NCBI RefSeq assembly: GCF_015832195.1 | Contig: NC_052046.1 | Location: forward strand, 32,888,911-32,952,910 | Source of the DNA: Motacilla alba alba | Taxonomy: Eukaryota > Chordata > Aves > Passeriformes > Motacillidae | Length of the DNA stretch: 64,000 nucleotides | Direction: 5' to 3' | The notes under the pieces: model-generated | What the model saw: only the letters and a program-made list of their open reading frames with translations | What the model was told of the DNA's origin: nothing | The model's database searches: none | In this document: piece by piece, positions 1 through 13,099 of the stretch | Layout: the number at the start of each line of letters is the position of its first letter | Position numbering within the stretch: the first letter of the stretch is position 1 | Translations under genes and position numbers: made by a program

Positions 1-2319
1 TTTCAGCTCATCGTAGAGTACAGGTGCTTGCATTTGCTCTTCTAATGTAAAAGCAAAAATCATTGCAGTAAAGAGAAGATTGGTCTGATGTATTGTCCTT
101 TATTTGCCACAAAAATTCCTTTGTAAAGCAAAGGAAGGTACTTGCATGTTCAAACATGATCTGATAGATCTAAATCCTGCCCTACTTTTTAGACTGTTAA
201 TCTCCTTGACTGAAAATCTTACGTGATAAACTTTTCATGAATTAGACTTTGAGGATTATAACTGAGAAAAACACTGACTTATAAAGGTGTTATTTCATGC
301 GTAAGGAGAAAGGTTTATCCAGCTTAATCCTGTCTTTGCACAGCTTATACTATTACCATGGCATGGGTCCCTAATACTTCTGTAGCTAAAAATCAGTCAG
401 CATTTCTCCAAAACCCATCTCATTGAACAGCACCCACCTATTCCTTTATACACTCTTAAATTTCATAGGGATATATGTTTTAAATAATTTGCCTTGACTA
501 AACAAGGCCCATAGGTATTTATACCTCTAGTTGTGTGGGATTGTATGCTGCTTTATGGAGATTGAAAATATGCCCTAACGTCACAAACATGAAAAAAATA
601 AAACCAAAACCAAGCCAACCACAAAGCCACAACAAAAAACCAAAAAAGCAGTTGTGATGAACGTATTCCTTGGTTTTTAATAATGACACATGGGTGGAAT
701 AAATAAGTGTGTATTCCCATCAGCCATCTGCAGTTTTTTGTATTTCCACATTATTTCCTCCATAAATATGAAAAAGATAAACAAGCCTAGGCTTATTCCA
801 CTCTGAAATAAAGCATTGTTTTTAAGACTATCTGGATAGCAGAACTGAGAGACCTGATACTACCAGAGTAACCTGAAATCTAACCCCATTAGTGCAAACC
901 TGAATGTATCTTATTTTACACAGTGACAAAAGCTTAATTTCAGAAGTATAAAACTTTATCAAATAATTTATTTTTTTTATTTTAGCAGGTTTTTCACACT
1001 CTGAATCCCTCAAAAAGAGCAGAACTTCATGGGTCTGTTTCACAGGACATGCAAAAAGCAAGCACAGATTAAGGGCCAAATGAGTTGACTTTTGCAATAT
1101 GGAAACATGACATCTTTCAAAATCCTGACCCCTGAGAAGCCAGTGGAATTTTGTTTTTTTTTTCTTTTCACTAGAGCCAGAATTACATTCTGTGTGGGAT
1201 CTTTCAACACCTCAACAAATTACTTTGAATCCTGTACATCTTCTTAAAATATATTATATGAGAGAGAGAAACATGCTAAAAAGGATTATTTTAACTTAGT
1301 GAAGCCACTTCTCTTAATCATGGATTTACTGACAGTGTGCCATTTACTTGGAAGAGCAATGTCAAAACAACAAAACAAAACAAGAATTAGCAACATAAAA
1401 TTACTAGTAGGTATTTCTTGAGACACTGAATTGCTACTATCCATTGTAGAAGTTGGAGGTGTTACTGTATGTTTCACCCATCAAAAAAAATCATTATTCC
1501 ATCATCTTAAAGAACAAAAAATATTCCAACAGGGCAAAGTAAAATTCTCCAACTGGCAGATGGCAGATGAAGAGAACTCAAAGAGGATATCTCTTATGTC
1601 TGTATAACATTTTTCCTTAAATATAGTGAGGTCTCTGTAGCCAACCATAACTTTGACTATAAACCTTCATCCACTTAGCTAGTGGGAAAGTTTTCAGTGT
1701 ATCATGACATTCACAATGTATGTAATACCTTCTGTATTTCTGACTCCTTATGTTGGAAATCTAGTTTGACTAGGAAAAAAAAATCTGGTTTCTAACTCTG
1801 GTATACAGTGCTTTCTACTAAACACGGATATCTACACATATAATGAATTTGTCTTGTCTGTTGTTGATGGAGTAGTTGATGGAATAATTGAAGTAGGTTA
1901 GAAGTTAAATTCATTCTTCTGCAGGATGCCAACCAAACACGCTATGCTTCCCTAGCACATTTAGCCTAAGCCATTCTGCAATGAGAATGAAGTAGAAACT
2001 CAGCTTGAAGTGGCTCGTCTACATTTCTCGCCAGAGTGTTGTGATTCTGACCATAAGGGAAAATGCAGGATAAACATGGAGTGAAAGTATGGAAAGGCAG
2101 GATTCCATAAATTATACATCAAAATGAAAGGAGCTAAAGTAGGAGAAGGAGATACAAGATGAACGATAAATAGATCATGTCTATTAGGAAAATTTTTAGG
2201 GAAATCAGGTGTAGCAAATAATTTTTTGTTTCATTTCAACAGCAATTATCTGCATAGTTATGTTGGGTCAGTTGAGGTTATTCTGCTCATTATTTTTTTC
2301 CTGATAATAGTCTTATTGA
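1..2319. other. upstream flank, no recognised gene
   Basis: AT-rich sequence upstream of the SNCAIP promoter. I see no exon with paired splice sites and a recognisable protein, and no CR1 piece. The only notable element is an A/C-rich simple tract around 586-650 built from AAACCAAAAC-like words. The short open frames here have no supporting similarity that I recognise. It may hold distal regulatory sequence, but nothing in the bases proves it. Confidence 0.5.
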
Positions 2320-2432
2320 GTTTGGTTTTTGGTGGGTTTTTTGTTGGTTTTGGTTTTGGTTTGGTTTTGTTGTTGGGGTTTTTTTTGTTTTGTTTTGTTT
2401 GTTTGTTTGTTTGTTTGTTTGTGGGGTTTTTT
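2320..2432. repeat. (GTTT)n / T-G-rich simple repeat
   Basis: A run of GGTTTT, GTTTT and then regular GTTT units on the + strand, ending in G4 followed by T-runs. It generates an apparent hydrophobic open frame (Phe/Leu/Val/Gly-rich) at 2226-2549, which is an artefact of the composition. Confidence 0.85.
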
Positions 2433-2825
2433 TGTTATTTATTCCATACAGGAGAATGGCATAGACTAGAAAAAAGGAAGAAGAAAATAATGCAAACAGA
2501 AGGGATATGTCAAGTCCAGGATATACAATCTAAAATAGCAGCTGGCTGAGACAATATTTGGCAAGGAGAAGAACAATGCCAGAGATAGGCATCTCACTGC
2601 TGGGTCAGGATTACTTCATATTCAACTGCAAATCTTTTATAAATATTTTACCATTTCCTTTAAGTCAATAAGGCACTGAAAAATCATCCATCAATGCCGG
2701 AACATCTGCTATTTCTATGCAATGTCACAGCAGACAACTGAGAAAAATCTGACACTGGCAACAGTTTTGGATTTTTGTGTAGGGAAACAACCAAAGAAAC
2801 ATATGGAAGAATTCTTCTACTTGAG

Positions 2826-3346
2826 GTGAGGGGCAGCATCACCTCGAGTGCTGGGGGCAGCTTTGGGTGCCACAACACAAAAAAAACATTGAGCTGTTAG
2901 AGAGTGTCCAAAGGAGGCCATGAGGATGGTGAAGGGCCTTGGGGTGAAGCCGTGTGAGGAGTGGCTGAGGTGACTTGGTCTGTTCAGCCTGGAGGAGACT
3001 GAGGGGAGACCTCACTGCAGGTACAACTTCCTCCTGAGGAGAAGCAGAGAGACAGGCACTGATCTCTTCTCTGTGGTGACCAGTGACAGGAGAATGGCAT
3101 GAAACTCTATCAGGGGAGGTTTAGGTTTGATATCAGGAAAGGTTCTTCACCCAGAGGGTGGCTGGGCACTGGAACAGGCTCCCCACAGAAGTGGTCACAG
3201 CACTAAGCTGACGGAGTTTAAGAGGGTTTGGGCAATGCTCTCAGGCACATGGTGTGATTTTGGGGGTTATTCTGTGCAGGCCTAGCAGCTGGACTTGACT
3301 ATCCTTATGGATTGCTTTCAACTCATGATATTCTATAATTCTGTGA
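2826..3346 (+). mobile_element. CR1 LINE fragment, 3' end, sense orientation
   Basis: 5'-truncated CR1 non-LTR retrotransposon copy. It reads through hallmark CR1 3' blocks in order: the 'GTGCCACAACAC' block, a 'CATTGAGCTGTTAGAGAGTGTCC' type block, 'TCAGCCTGGAGGAGACTGAG', 'GGTTTGATATCAGGAAAGG', 'GGGCACTGGAACAGGCTCCC', then the terminal ATTCTATAATTCTGTGA octamer-type tail at about 3330-3346. The same blocks recur, in reverse orientation, at 62.2-63.1 kb. The copy is noncoding and broken; its apparent minus-strand frame at 2684-2878 is a shadow. Confidence 0.9.
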
Positions 3347-5931
3347 ATATATTTTAGAATTACTCCATATGGCCTGAAATTCCTTAAAGGAATTTCTGTT
3401 GCAGTTAACACTACTCTGACCTATTTTCTCTCTGAATCTGCTGACTGTGTTCCCAACCCTCTTACACGCCATTATCAAATTCTCACCCAGTCACACCAGA
3501 CCCAGTAAAATCTTTTCTTACATGTTTTGTATATTTCTAATTGTGCCTTCCTTTTCCTGCTTTCAGAAATCCTTCCACTTCCTTGGTTTAACCTGTGTTT
3601 GGAAAAAAATTGTGAAGTCAGCCTGTAAACTTGACAGGTTCTGAGAGTGCAAATTCCACAGCTTTTCTTAAATTGTGTGGCTTCAAATGGAGATGCAGGA
3701 TTTTGGCACACATCAGTGTCAGATCACAATTGCTCTTGTTTTGTCTATTTTATCCTTGAAGTTCACAAAAATCCTTTTTAGCAAAGTCACAGTTACCTCC
3801 ATGATCTCCAGTGCTCAAACTTCCACTTACATTTTATTTTTGCTGGTATAAGTAATAAGGGAAAGAACTAACTTCACATCCTTAGGTCTGGTTCTAAACT
3901 TTGCCTTTTCATGCTTCACTAATTAAAACAGATATCCAAAAGCAGTAGCTGGCAAAAAAAAACCCCAAAAAACAAACAAAAACCAAACCAAACCAAAACA
4001 ACAAAACCAACCAAACTAAAAAAGCACCTTGGGATTTTGGCTGGCCAGGAGACAGCCTGCTTTGGCTAATGGAGCCATGACCATGTGAGCCTTCAGGCTT
4101 CATAACTGCAATGTACCATACCTGGCCTGAGATAATCTCCCAAAGACTGAGGCATGTGATAGCCTATTGATGTACAAATTCTGTACAGATAGAGCATCTG
4201 ACTGAGTAGGTTTCTGGGTTAAACTCTAATTTTTGGTGCAGATTGTCTGAGATGTTCAATTTGGTCTCATCAATCACACAAAGGGGTGTGGGGGAAGGAG
4301 GGCTGAATAGCTTGGTCCTCATGTTGATCCAAGGCCAGCTCCCAAACCATTTTAAGTGACCAAAACATATTTCTAAAATATACCAGCTGATAGTAGCTCT
4401 GGAGGAAACATTTGCCAGCTTGGCATATCCCAGTGCAATCATGCCAGCTTGTAGTTCTTGGACTGGGATGACAAATTGTTTATAAGGATCCACCTAGATG
4501 CTAATATAAGGCTTCCTTGGAAATTAGGAAATTCTGTTCTGGTAGGTGATAAGTTTCAAACCCCTTGGTAATCCTCTCATATTGCTAAGAGTGTAGGAGA
4601 TGATATAATTTCACATCTTCATTTTCCAAGCTCTCAGGAGGCTAAGTATTCTTTTTTTCTAAGGATTTTTTTTCTCATTATGTAGGCACACTGCAATAAC
4701 AACCAGTATCTAGAACAGTGGAGTTGTCACAAAGTGCAGGGGCTGGTACTTGCATGATGGCCCATAAGCAGGGAACATGCTGCGAAGAGAGATTCAAATA
4801 AGTCAGCTTTCTTCTGGAGAAAAAAAAAAAATTGGAACCTGTTTCTTTGCCATTTCAAATAACAATAATATATCAAGGGAAAAGACACGAAAGAGGAGGA
4901 GAAACAGAAACAGCTGGAGAAAAGAGAAAAATAACACTAGTGTAGTACACAATACTAGTAGGACAAATACAAAGAGAATAGAATACTAGGCAAGATGTGT
5001 TATCATTGGCTACTATTATCCTCCTTATGACATATTGGAAGGAAGAAAATAAAAGATCAGAGTTGGAATCTTCACGGGTGTAAATCAACATCATTCTTCT
5101 TTGATTAGAAAAGTTATGACAATTTAGAACAGCTGTTATTTGGTCCATATTGTTTTTAGACTTTTTTTCTGGTTTTATTTTTGTAAATCACAGCAATGAT
5201 CACAGGACAGAGGATGGATTGACAATACGAACTGTGGATCCCATGGGACATGACTGCTGTTTCGAGTTTTCAAAGTCTTTTGAATGTTTAATACAATGCT
5301 ACTTGAATAAGTAACAAAGTTTTCTTTGGCAAAAACCCTATTTGGTATCGAGCAACTAAATGATGACTCCAAATTATAATTACCAAATTGTGTTATTGCT
5401 GGTTCATAATTGCATGTGTGAGTGTTGGGAGAGGAAAAAGTTGGTTCTGTGTTACTGACCATGTGGGGAGAACTTGTATTCCAGGTTTAGAATCCTGAGT
5501 TTGGAGAGATTTAGTTAGACTTCAGTTCAGCTTGTGCTCTTCCTCATGAAGAACAATATGTTGTTTCTTAATTAGGTTTTGATCTATTTTACCCACAGTC
5601 TTTATCTTCTTGTCAAGGGTACAAGGAATACCATAGTCTAATATGCCTTTATAAGTGTGATTCTTTTATGAATTATTTATTGCAGACAAATACTATTTAG
5701 TAGCAACAACAGAGTAGTACAGAAAAAAGAACATAAATTGTTTCTTCTTTAGTTCCCCATACTTTAAATAGGTATTCGTTAGATATCAAAGATGGCAAAG
5801 AGATAGGTAATAACAACAGTGGAAGAAAACAACAGTGAATAGAACACAGAAGAGCCAGAGGAAAATGCTGTCTGAAATAAGCTTATTTGTAACTGCCTCT
5901 ATACAAGGTAAGAAAAGCAGGTTTTCCTGTG
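3347..5931. other. upstream flank with an A/C-rich simple tract
   Basis: No recognised exon or gene. The stretch contains a (CAAA)n/(CCAAA)n simple tract at about 3951-4022, which creates the false minus-strand frame at 3909-4103. Otherwise it is AT-rich with no interspersed repeat I can name. Confidence 0.45.
3951..4022. repeat. (CAAA)n simple repeat
   Basis: Degenerate CAAA, CCAAA and ACCAAAC units on the + strand. It is the reverse-complement type of the GTTT tracts at 2320 and 50840. Confidence 0.8.
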
Positions 5932-6457
5932 GTTCTGCCCTCTCCTCTGCGCTGGTGAGACTCCCTGGCATGCTGCATCCAGCTCTGGGGTTCCCAGCAC
6001 ATCTACCTGTTGGAGTGAGTCCAGTGCAAGGCCACCAGGTTGATCAGAGGGATGCAGCACCTCTCCCACATGGAAAGGCTGAGAGAATTGTGTTTATTGA
6101 GCCTGAAGGAGAGAAGACTTCAGGGTGACCTCACTACAGCCTTCCCTTACCTGTAGAGAGCCTAATGGAGAGGAATGTTTTCCAAGAACATGTATTGACA
6201 GGAGAGGGGATAATAGTTTCAGATTGAAAGAGGGCAGGTTTGGTTTAGGTGTTAGGAGGAAACTCTTTGCTGTGAGGGTGGTGAGGCACTGGAACAGGTT
6301 GCTCAAAGCAGATGAGGATGCCCTGTCCCTGGAAATGCTCAAGACTGGGCTGGATGGCCCTGAGCAACATGGTCTAGTGGGAGGTGTCCCTGCCCATGGA
6401 ACAAACTAGAGGATTTCTGAGGTCCTTTCAAACCCAGCCCACTCTGTGATTCTGTAA
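5932..6457 (+). mobile_element. CR1 LINE fragment, 3' end, sense orientation
   Basis: A decayed CR1 copy. It shows the block for 'CCAGGTTGATCAGAGGGATG' and 'GAGGCACTGGAACAGGTTGC', then 'CCCTGGAAATGCTCAAGACT', 'GGCTGGATGGCCCTGAGCAA' and the terminal tail 'CTCTGTGATTCTGTAAA'. This ends at the normal CR1 3' terminus and is 5' truncated, as is usual for the family. Its sequence differs enough from the 2.8 kb and 62 kb copies to suggest another CR1 subfamily. Confidence 0.88.
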
Positions 6458-9400
6458 ATGTACAGAAATCAGCCTGAAACCTGATTTCATGACCTTAAAG
6501 CAGTCAGGTTAAGTCAAGATTCACAAGACATCTCCCCTTTTCCAGTAGGAATGTATAGTAATATGTAACAGTCTTTAATTCTAAATGTTAATTATGGTAA
6601 AGGAAAGCAGAATTCTCCCATGTATTTCTTTGTTCACAGAACTATTTCCAGTCTTACAGATGGAAGCTCAGGCAGACAGGTGGTTTTAGTAAGCTCTAGT
6701 AAACACAGATTTGCCAAATAAGAAGTCATGTGAATGGGAATTTTTATTCCTTATGTGAACATTAATGTTATGAGCATCTTGTCAGCAACTGAGAAGGTGG
6801 AAACTCTCAACATCTTATCACAGCAATGATCAGATGCTACAGGTGAACTGGTCTTCTTCCAGGACAAAGCAGCACCTTTACCAAAGGTGGCTGTATCCTT
6901 GTGTTGACGCTTGCGCACAAAATGCCTGTACTCAACCATCTGTGTAAAATGCTACAACTTTTGCTGTTATGTCTCTCCATATATTGAAACTCTGTTACTA
7001 TTTTTACCCAAAACAGTGCCTTTGATAATGAAAAAAGTCTTCTGGGAGGTTAAGAAGGCATCACAATAAGAGTGGTCTGTAATGGGAGTAGTGTGGCCAC
7101 TCCTTGCACCTTTACTTTTATAAGAACCAAAGCAGACCACTGTATATTCTCATTTGTTTAGCTAACCCAGCAAATGAACCCTCTCTTCTAAGTGAACTAA
7201 GAAGGATAAAGAACTGATGTTTACTTTCCAAGGAATAATTTCAGGACTAGTTTTAGCTGTCATTGTGTCGAGCTCTTTTCATATAGGTAGATATGCGGAT
7301 AGATGTGTGTCTGTGTGCAACTGCATGTCTGCACGTGCTGCCTGAGATTCAGTGAGACAAGAGAACACCTCTTACTGCTTAGAAACACTTTGTTTTCCTC
7401 TGTGTCCCAGAGCTCCCTCCACAGACAGCTATTGTAGAGCTCTTCAATTCAGCAGAGAAGTAACAGGCCCCGATAGACTGGTCAACCCCCAAAGTTGAAG
7501 GTTTTCTGCCCTAACTTTTTAATGGGAATTTGCCTTTCTTTTAGGCCTTTATTATAGTCAGCTGGTTTACAGAGTGTTTTCTCTAGAGTGTTTTTTAATC
7601 ATTATTTTAGCAATTACTTAAAGACTGTTTGAAATGTCTTGCTTTGATCTAATTCAGGAAATAGAGTCTTCTGCCAAGGGATTGACAGTAAGCACAGATT
7701 TAAACTTTCTCGAAATAGTGTTATTAATTGGGGCATCTTCAAAACAGTCAAATCAGTAGTGGTGTACTGGTTAAAGCTATCAAGTTTTTTATTAATTCAC
7801 AGGGTTGCTGTGACCGGAATTCACTTCTGGCTCTTACAATAAGTTTATGGCGGTACAGATTTTGCTTGAGGCTCAAGTGAAACATAATATTTGGTCTTAA
7901 TCCAAGTTAATGTGTTCCCCAGTCAGGATTTCCTCTAATGACTCATTCATATCCCTAATGAATTGAAAAGGATATGTGTAAATTGACATTGAACCTAAAC
8001 TCCAAGGCTTTTGACTTTTTATCTTATCTCTGGATTGGCACCATACAACATATTTATATTCTAATCACATTTAAAAAAACAACTCTTTTTCCTTGTTTTC
8101 CTTGCCTAATGAGGTCACATCAGGAAATGCGTGTCGTATATACAGGATGGGAGAAAACTGGAGTGTAATTCTGGACAGCCAACCCCACATATTCCCAGTC
8201 TAAAACAGTAGCCAAGTAATCCCACAAAGCTCTAATGCTGTAAGATAATGCAAAAACCAGTTGGATTCAGCTGCTTTGTGGGGTCTGCTTCTGTGCATGC
8301 TCTCATCCTCTGAAGAGTGCAAATTCACCCACCCCTTAAACAGGAGCATTCCCCTAGCAAGTGATCTGGCTTCAGCATGGGAGGGAGAAGGAGCTACACC
8401 AGGGCAGTTATGGAGCAGATATGTAATCCCTTGCTTCAAATTCTGTCTTGTGGCAACTTGCTAATGCGGCCATATTCAAAGATGGTCTTGATACATAAAG
8501 CAGAGGAATAATGACACAAAAAAAATAGTAAGATTTATTATTATCTGTAATTTGTTATGAGGATCACACTTAGAAGCTTTCCAAGTTGTCAAAATTAATT
8601 TTCAGAATGAAAATCTGTGATGTCAAATATTCACAAATTCAAAGTTGTGGGCTTGTATTACTGTCAAAATATCAGGGAAGTTTTAAGAAATTCTTTATAA
8701 CCTGTCCAAAACACTTTTTGAAGGGGGCTGGAAAACATACTGTAAATGATAAGATGCATACATAGATGATAAGAAAACCTATGACAATGTACAGCTTCCT
8801 ATTTATATTGGGCAAAGTCAGAATCTCAAAATTCAAACAAGCTGAATGAGAAGATGGACAAAGCATACATAATTTAACAGTGAAGCCAATGATCTATTAC
8901 AACTACATTGTTAGGAGTATAGTAATCAAGATTAGATCACTTTCTGAAAAATATTCTCTAGTTCAACCAGGAATTGTGGGGCTTTATGCCAGAAATCATA
9001 GTAGCTGATTATGGTAATTGTCCCTGACCTTTTGATGCAGTAATGCAATGTGCTAGCTTTCCAGCCATACATACTATGTTCAGTTCTCCGGCACAGCTGT
9101 GCCAAATGTGTGAGCGAGACCTTGGATGTCACATTGTGAAATTCTCTGTGTGATTTATCCAGCAGAATAGATCAAATAAATAAGCATTTAATAAAGCCCA
9201 GGCTTGAGTCTCCTCTCCTCCCACAATGCTGCCAACTAAATGGCCTCTTAAGATTGCAGAAAATACTTTCTGCCCAATCCCAGAAATAAAGCTTTATGCA
9301 CTGGAAGATGGTTTTGAACTAATTATTTCTGGTTTTGTAAGCCTCTCTCTTCTTATGGATGAGGAACTGATCTGCATTCTTTTCAAGGCAAACTCTTGCT

Positions 9401-12400
9401 TTCTGAATTCTGCTGATGTGAGATTGGCCCACTGTGGGCTACCAGATCAGGTTCAGGCATTACAAGCACTGAAAACAATGCAAAAACACAGCAGAAAAAC
9501 AATTGTTTTATTGCAGTCCTAGCTATGTAGTCTCAATTTTACTTCAGATGTAGCAGTTCCATGAATCTCAGATGGTCAACTTACTCATCAGCATATGTGT
9601 ATATGTGTTTTTCATAATCAAGGTGAAACAGTAAGTCATTACTTCTAGCAGTCTGTGAAATATTATCACCATTTTCTCAGTCTAAAAGAATTGTGCCTAT
9701 ACCATTATTTGCTATATTCTTACATGCTTCTAAGAATTAATTTTTTTTTCCAAATTGAGCAAAATATTTTATATAATTATGGCAGGGTAGACTAAAGGTG
9801 GGAAAAATTAGGAATGATGCTTTTTGAGAGTTAGATGCAAGGTTGACTTGATCTGTGTCCTGTTTACATCCACTCAGAATCTGAAAGGTGAAGCTAGGAG
9901 CAATTCACCTGGTTTGGACTCACTCCTTTGAAATCAGTAGATAAATTCTGTCATGCTCCAAAAATGGTATTTGCTCTTACTGATTCTCAAAGCTAAATGT
10001 GTTTTTAATTTTTTAATTTTTTTTAAGAGAACATCTAAGTGCCCCGATGACTTCTTTGAATGACTGCGAGTCATCATGGTTCATCATTTGACCGTACTAA
10101 AGCTTGTTCTTTGTTATTTCAGGAGATACTCTTACACTGTAATTGCTAGGTTTTGCTAATATGATACTGTTGGTGATGTTCCTTGGTGGAGATATTATAC
10201 ACAGCAGTCCTAGGTCACCATGTGGAAGTTCACAGGCTCCCTGTATGTATTAATTGCATAAAGTCCCTAAGGTTACCAACTGTTAGAGTTACCTGTACAA
10301 CACTGACTCCCAGCCTTAATGCTGTGGAAGAAATGGCAATGTACTGTATGCTGCTGGGCTCATCTCTTTCCAGGCTTCTGCCGCCTTTCTGTTCCTGTCT
10401 ACTTTTTGCTTCACAAGACTGCTGCACATATCCAGGAACAAATACAGAGACAGTACCATTGGTCTTGCATAGGAATAGAAAAATCTCCTGCAGGAAATGT
10501 CTCCATGGGCTTTGTGCCTTAAGTATAATGTGGTCATGTCTTCATGAGCAGTGTCACCAAGCACCACACTTTTAAATGTCTCAAATTCATCTATTAGAAG
10601 AATTTCAAAAGTTTTGTCTTGTGTTTATTAAAGTCAATGTATGTGGCCACTGATGGATGCTGTGATTGCTGCTGACAGCCACGGGCTCTTGATGTGAGCC
10701 ACAGATCAGTCTGTTCTCATGTGCATCCAGCCATACTCTGCAGTTGACACAAATACTGGCCTTGGCTTCACCATGTAGGAATACTGAGGAATACTGAGGT
10801 TCAACAAGCCTCTAAATGATCCTGCAGAGACATATTAGAAAAACAACAGGCAACATATTTTTTAATCACTTTACTCCATTGGGAATAGGATTATCAATGA
10901 CAAGCTTTTCACCGTTTCAGCAAATGTTTGTATCTGCACACACAGCAAGAAGAGAGCTAACATTCTGTGATTTTATTTTAGACAAAAAATAATGAGGGGG
11001 CCATATAACTGGCAGTAAAAATCCATCCTGAAGTTCTTACAAGAACTGAAGCTGTGTATAATAATTTAAGGGTTTTTTACAGTCATACAGCCAAATCAGC
11101 ACTTCTTATTTAAACTGTATTCTCAGCAATGATTTCAGAAGTACATACACAAACAGGGTTATCACTACTAATTGAGACACTAATATATAATACATACAAA
11201 GACATTTGGCAAGCTTTTATCTTACATGTTGTATTTGCATATGAATGGTATTTATAGACTCTAAATTAGAATAAGATTTTTTTTTCATCAACACTGTTTG
11301 TAAGGCAGGTCATACTCCTATATGACATTGTATTCTGGAGTTGACCTGCATTCCTTTCAAACCATTTAATCACACACAGCTGACCAACATTCCTGGATAA
11401 AACCACCTAATCAAGTGCATTACAAATACCCCAAATGGCTACTAATCTCCATATATGTACAAGTGTGAAATGTGCAGTATCCAAATATCCTTTTCCTAAA
11501 AAGGAATTACATAAAAGCAGAAGACCTGTCCAAAGCACTCCTTTCTCCACGTTCAATGTGTACAGGTGGTTAAGATACTATTGCACCACATTGTTGTCTT
11601 TACACATAAACACAAGAATCCATCACTGTAATTCATATTCAGATTTGTTTTCTACATATCTTAAAAATGTAATTTAAAAAGAAAAAAATATAACAGCTTT
11701 CCACTTCTGGGCAAGTGTGTTAAATAAACTGAAAATGCACAATGGTGCAGCTCCTAGAGAGCTCAAATAATGTATCATGGAGGACTGGACATTTCCTTTC
11801 CTGTCCAAGTTGCTGGGTTCAGATGACAAGCTTCTCAAGGTTGTTACTGTCTGATAACTTTGTCTCAGGACTAAGCAGAATGAAAAGGAGGGGAGGAGGG
11901 GAGTTTAGGCACTTTCACTAGAAATCCCTGCAGGAAGAACAGAGACCTACTTAGCTGGAGACTAGAGCATTTTCCCCATTTCCAGAGACACTCATCCAGA
12001 GCAGTGCTACGTGCTGACTGATGTGGGCATGCTTGTGGTAGTGCTGAGTGTGCTCTGTGGGCAGTAGTATTCCACAATGCAAACTAGCATAAATTCACTT
12101 ATATTTCATATATGCATCTCTCGGGCTTTTGCACTCCTCACTTATCCAAGCAAATGAAATTTAAGATGTTCTGTGTTTGAAAGGTAAAAGCACACAAAAG
12201 CAGTGGAAGGTGCAAAGGTATATAAAGGGATACAATTTAAGACATAGGATGGGAAATGTGCCTATGAAAAGTAAGGTGGAAACAAAACAGGCAAAATCAC
12301 AAAGAGGAAAATCCAGCCAAAAGGGTTCATTTTCTGCTCTCCTCGTGCTGCCACCAGATGCCTGGGTGGCAGGGCATTACTCGGGCTAACCTGTTTGGAG

Positions 12401-12750
12401 GATCCTTTCTTCGTGCACCCCTGCAGTGCCTGAGTGACAGCCGGCAGGTTTCTGTCCAGCTCATCAAGCACCTGCAGCGGCGGGGTGCAGTAGCACCTTT
12501 AGCAGCACTGTCTGAGAAAACGCTGGTTTCCTGCTAAGGCGGGTGGGACCAGCTCGAAGGGAAGGCGTACAAGGATGCCACCGCCTCTGTCCTCGTGAAC
12601 CTGCGAACAAGAGTGAAGCAGCGAGGCTTTCCAGGTTTTATAGCAGATTAAAAAAAAAAATCTACCCCAAATCCACCGAGTTTTATTTTAAACAGATGCG
12701 AGCGGACCGAACGCGGCATTTTCAGGCTCGAGCTCTGCATTTCCATTATT
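6458..12750. other. proximal upstream flank, no recognised gene
   Basis: About 6.3 kb of mostly AT-rich sequence between a CR1 copy and the SNCAIP CpG island. I recognise no exon, RNA gene or interspersed repeat. Open frames such as 9226-9522 and 10183-10575 have no domain, no recognisable family and no convincing splice context. From about 12.3 kb the GC content rises toward the promoter. Confidence 0.45.
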
Positions 12751-12780
12751 TTTAGAGCAGCGGCGTGCCACGCGCTTCGC

Positions 12781-12785
12781 ATTGG
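12781..12785 (-). promoter_or_regulatory. inverted CCAAT box (NF-Y type)
   Basis: ATTGG on the + strand (CCAAT on the minus strand) in the context CGCATTGGTCACG, at the upstream edge of the CpG island. NF-Y commonly binds inverted CCAAT boxes in CpG promoters. If transcription starts at about 12.9-13.2 kb the distance is plausible. Binding is inferred, not shown. Confidence 0.5.
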
Positions 12786-12985
12786 TCACGCCGGAGCAGC
12801 GTTTTCAGACGCCGCGGGCAATCGCTCCCGACGCGCGCAGGACCCGCGGGGCGGTGGCGGCGGCGGCGGGGCGGCGGCTCCGGGGGCAGCGCCGCGGCCG
12901 GGGGCGAGGGCCCGGGCCCGTCCCGCCGCTCCCGCCCCGGCGCGGGGTCCCGCGCAGCCCCCGCGCCCCCGCCCGCGCCGCCGGT

Positions 12986-12991
12986 CACGTG
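12986..12991. promoter_or_regulatory. CACGTG E-box (GTCACGTG context)
   Basis: A palindromic E-box inside the CpG island, in the context GGTCACGTGGC. This is the core preferred by USF, MYC/MAX and MiT/TFE factors. TCACGTG is also the core of lysosomal CLEAR elements. Function is inferred from motif and position only. Confidence 0.5.
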
Positions 12992-13009
12992 GCAGCGCCC
13001 CCCGCATTG

Positions 13010-13016
13010 TGACGCA
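13010..13016 (+). promoter_or_regulatory. CRE/ATF-like half site
   Basis: TGACGCA within CATTGTGACGCAGCGG, about 20 bp downstream of the E-box and directly upstream of GC boxes. TGACG is the CREB/ATF half site. The weak information content of the motif keeps confidence low. Confidence 0.35.
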
Positions 13017-13024
13017 GCGGGGCC

Positions 13025-13032
13025 GGGCGGGG
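13025..13032 (+). promoter_or_regulatory. GC box (SP1/KLF type)
   Basis: GGGCGGGG, followed by a long CCCTCCC/CTCCCTCC pyrimidine stretch to about 13110. This is typical of the core of a TATA-less CpG promoter. Several weaker GC boxes occur nearby. Confidence 0.5.
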
Positions 13033-13099
13033 CCGCCCCCTCCCCTCCCTCCGTCCCTCGCTCCCTCCTTCCCTCTCCCTTCCCTCTCGTCCTCCTCCT

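Noticed and set aside
10183..10575. 130-residue + frame upstream of the promoter
   Set aside because: No recognised domain, no codon-bias or splice support, several competing frames over the same bases.
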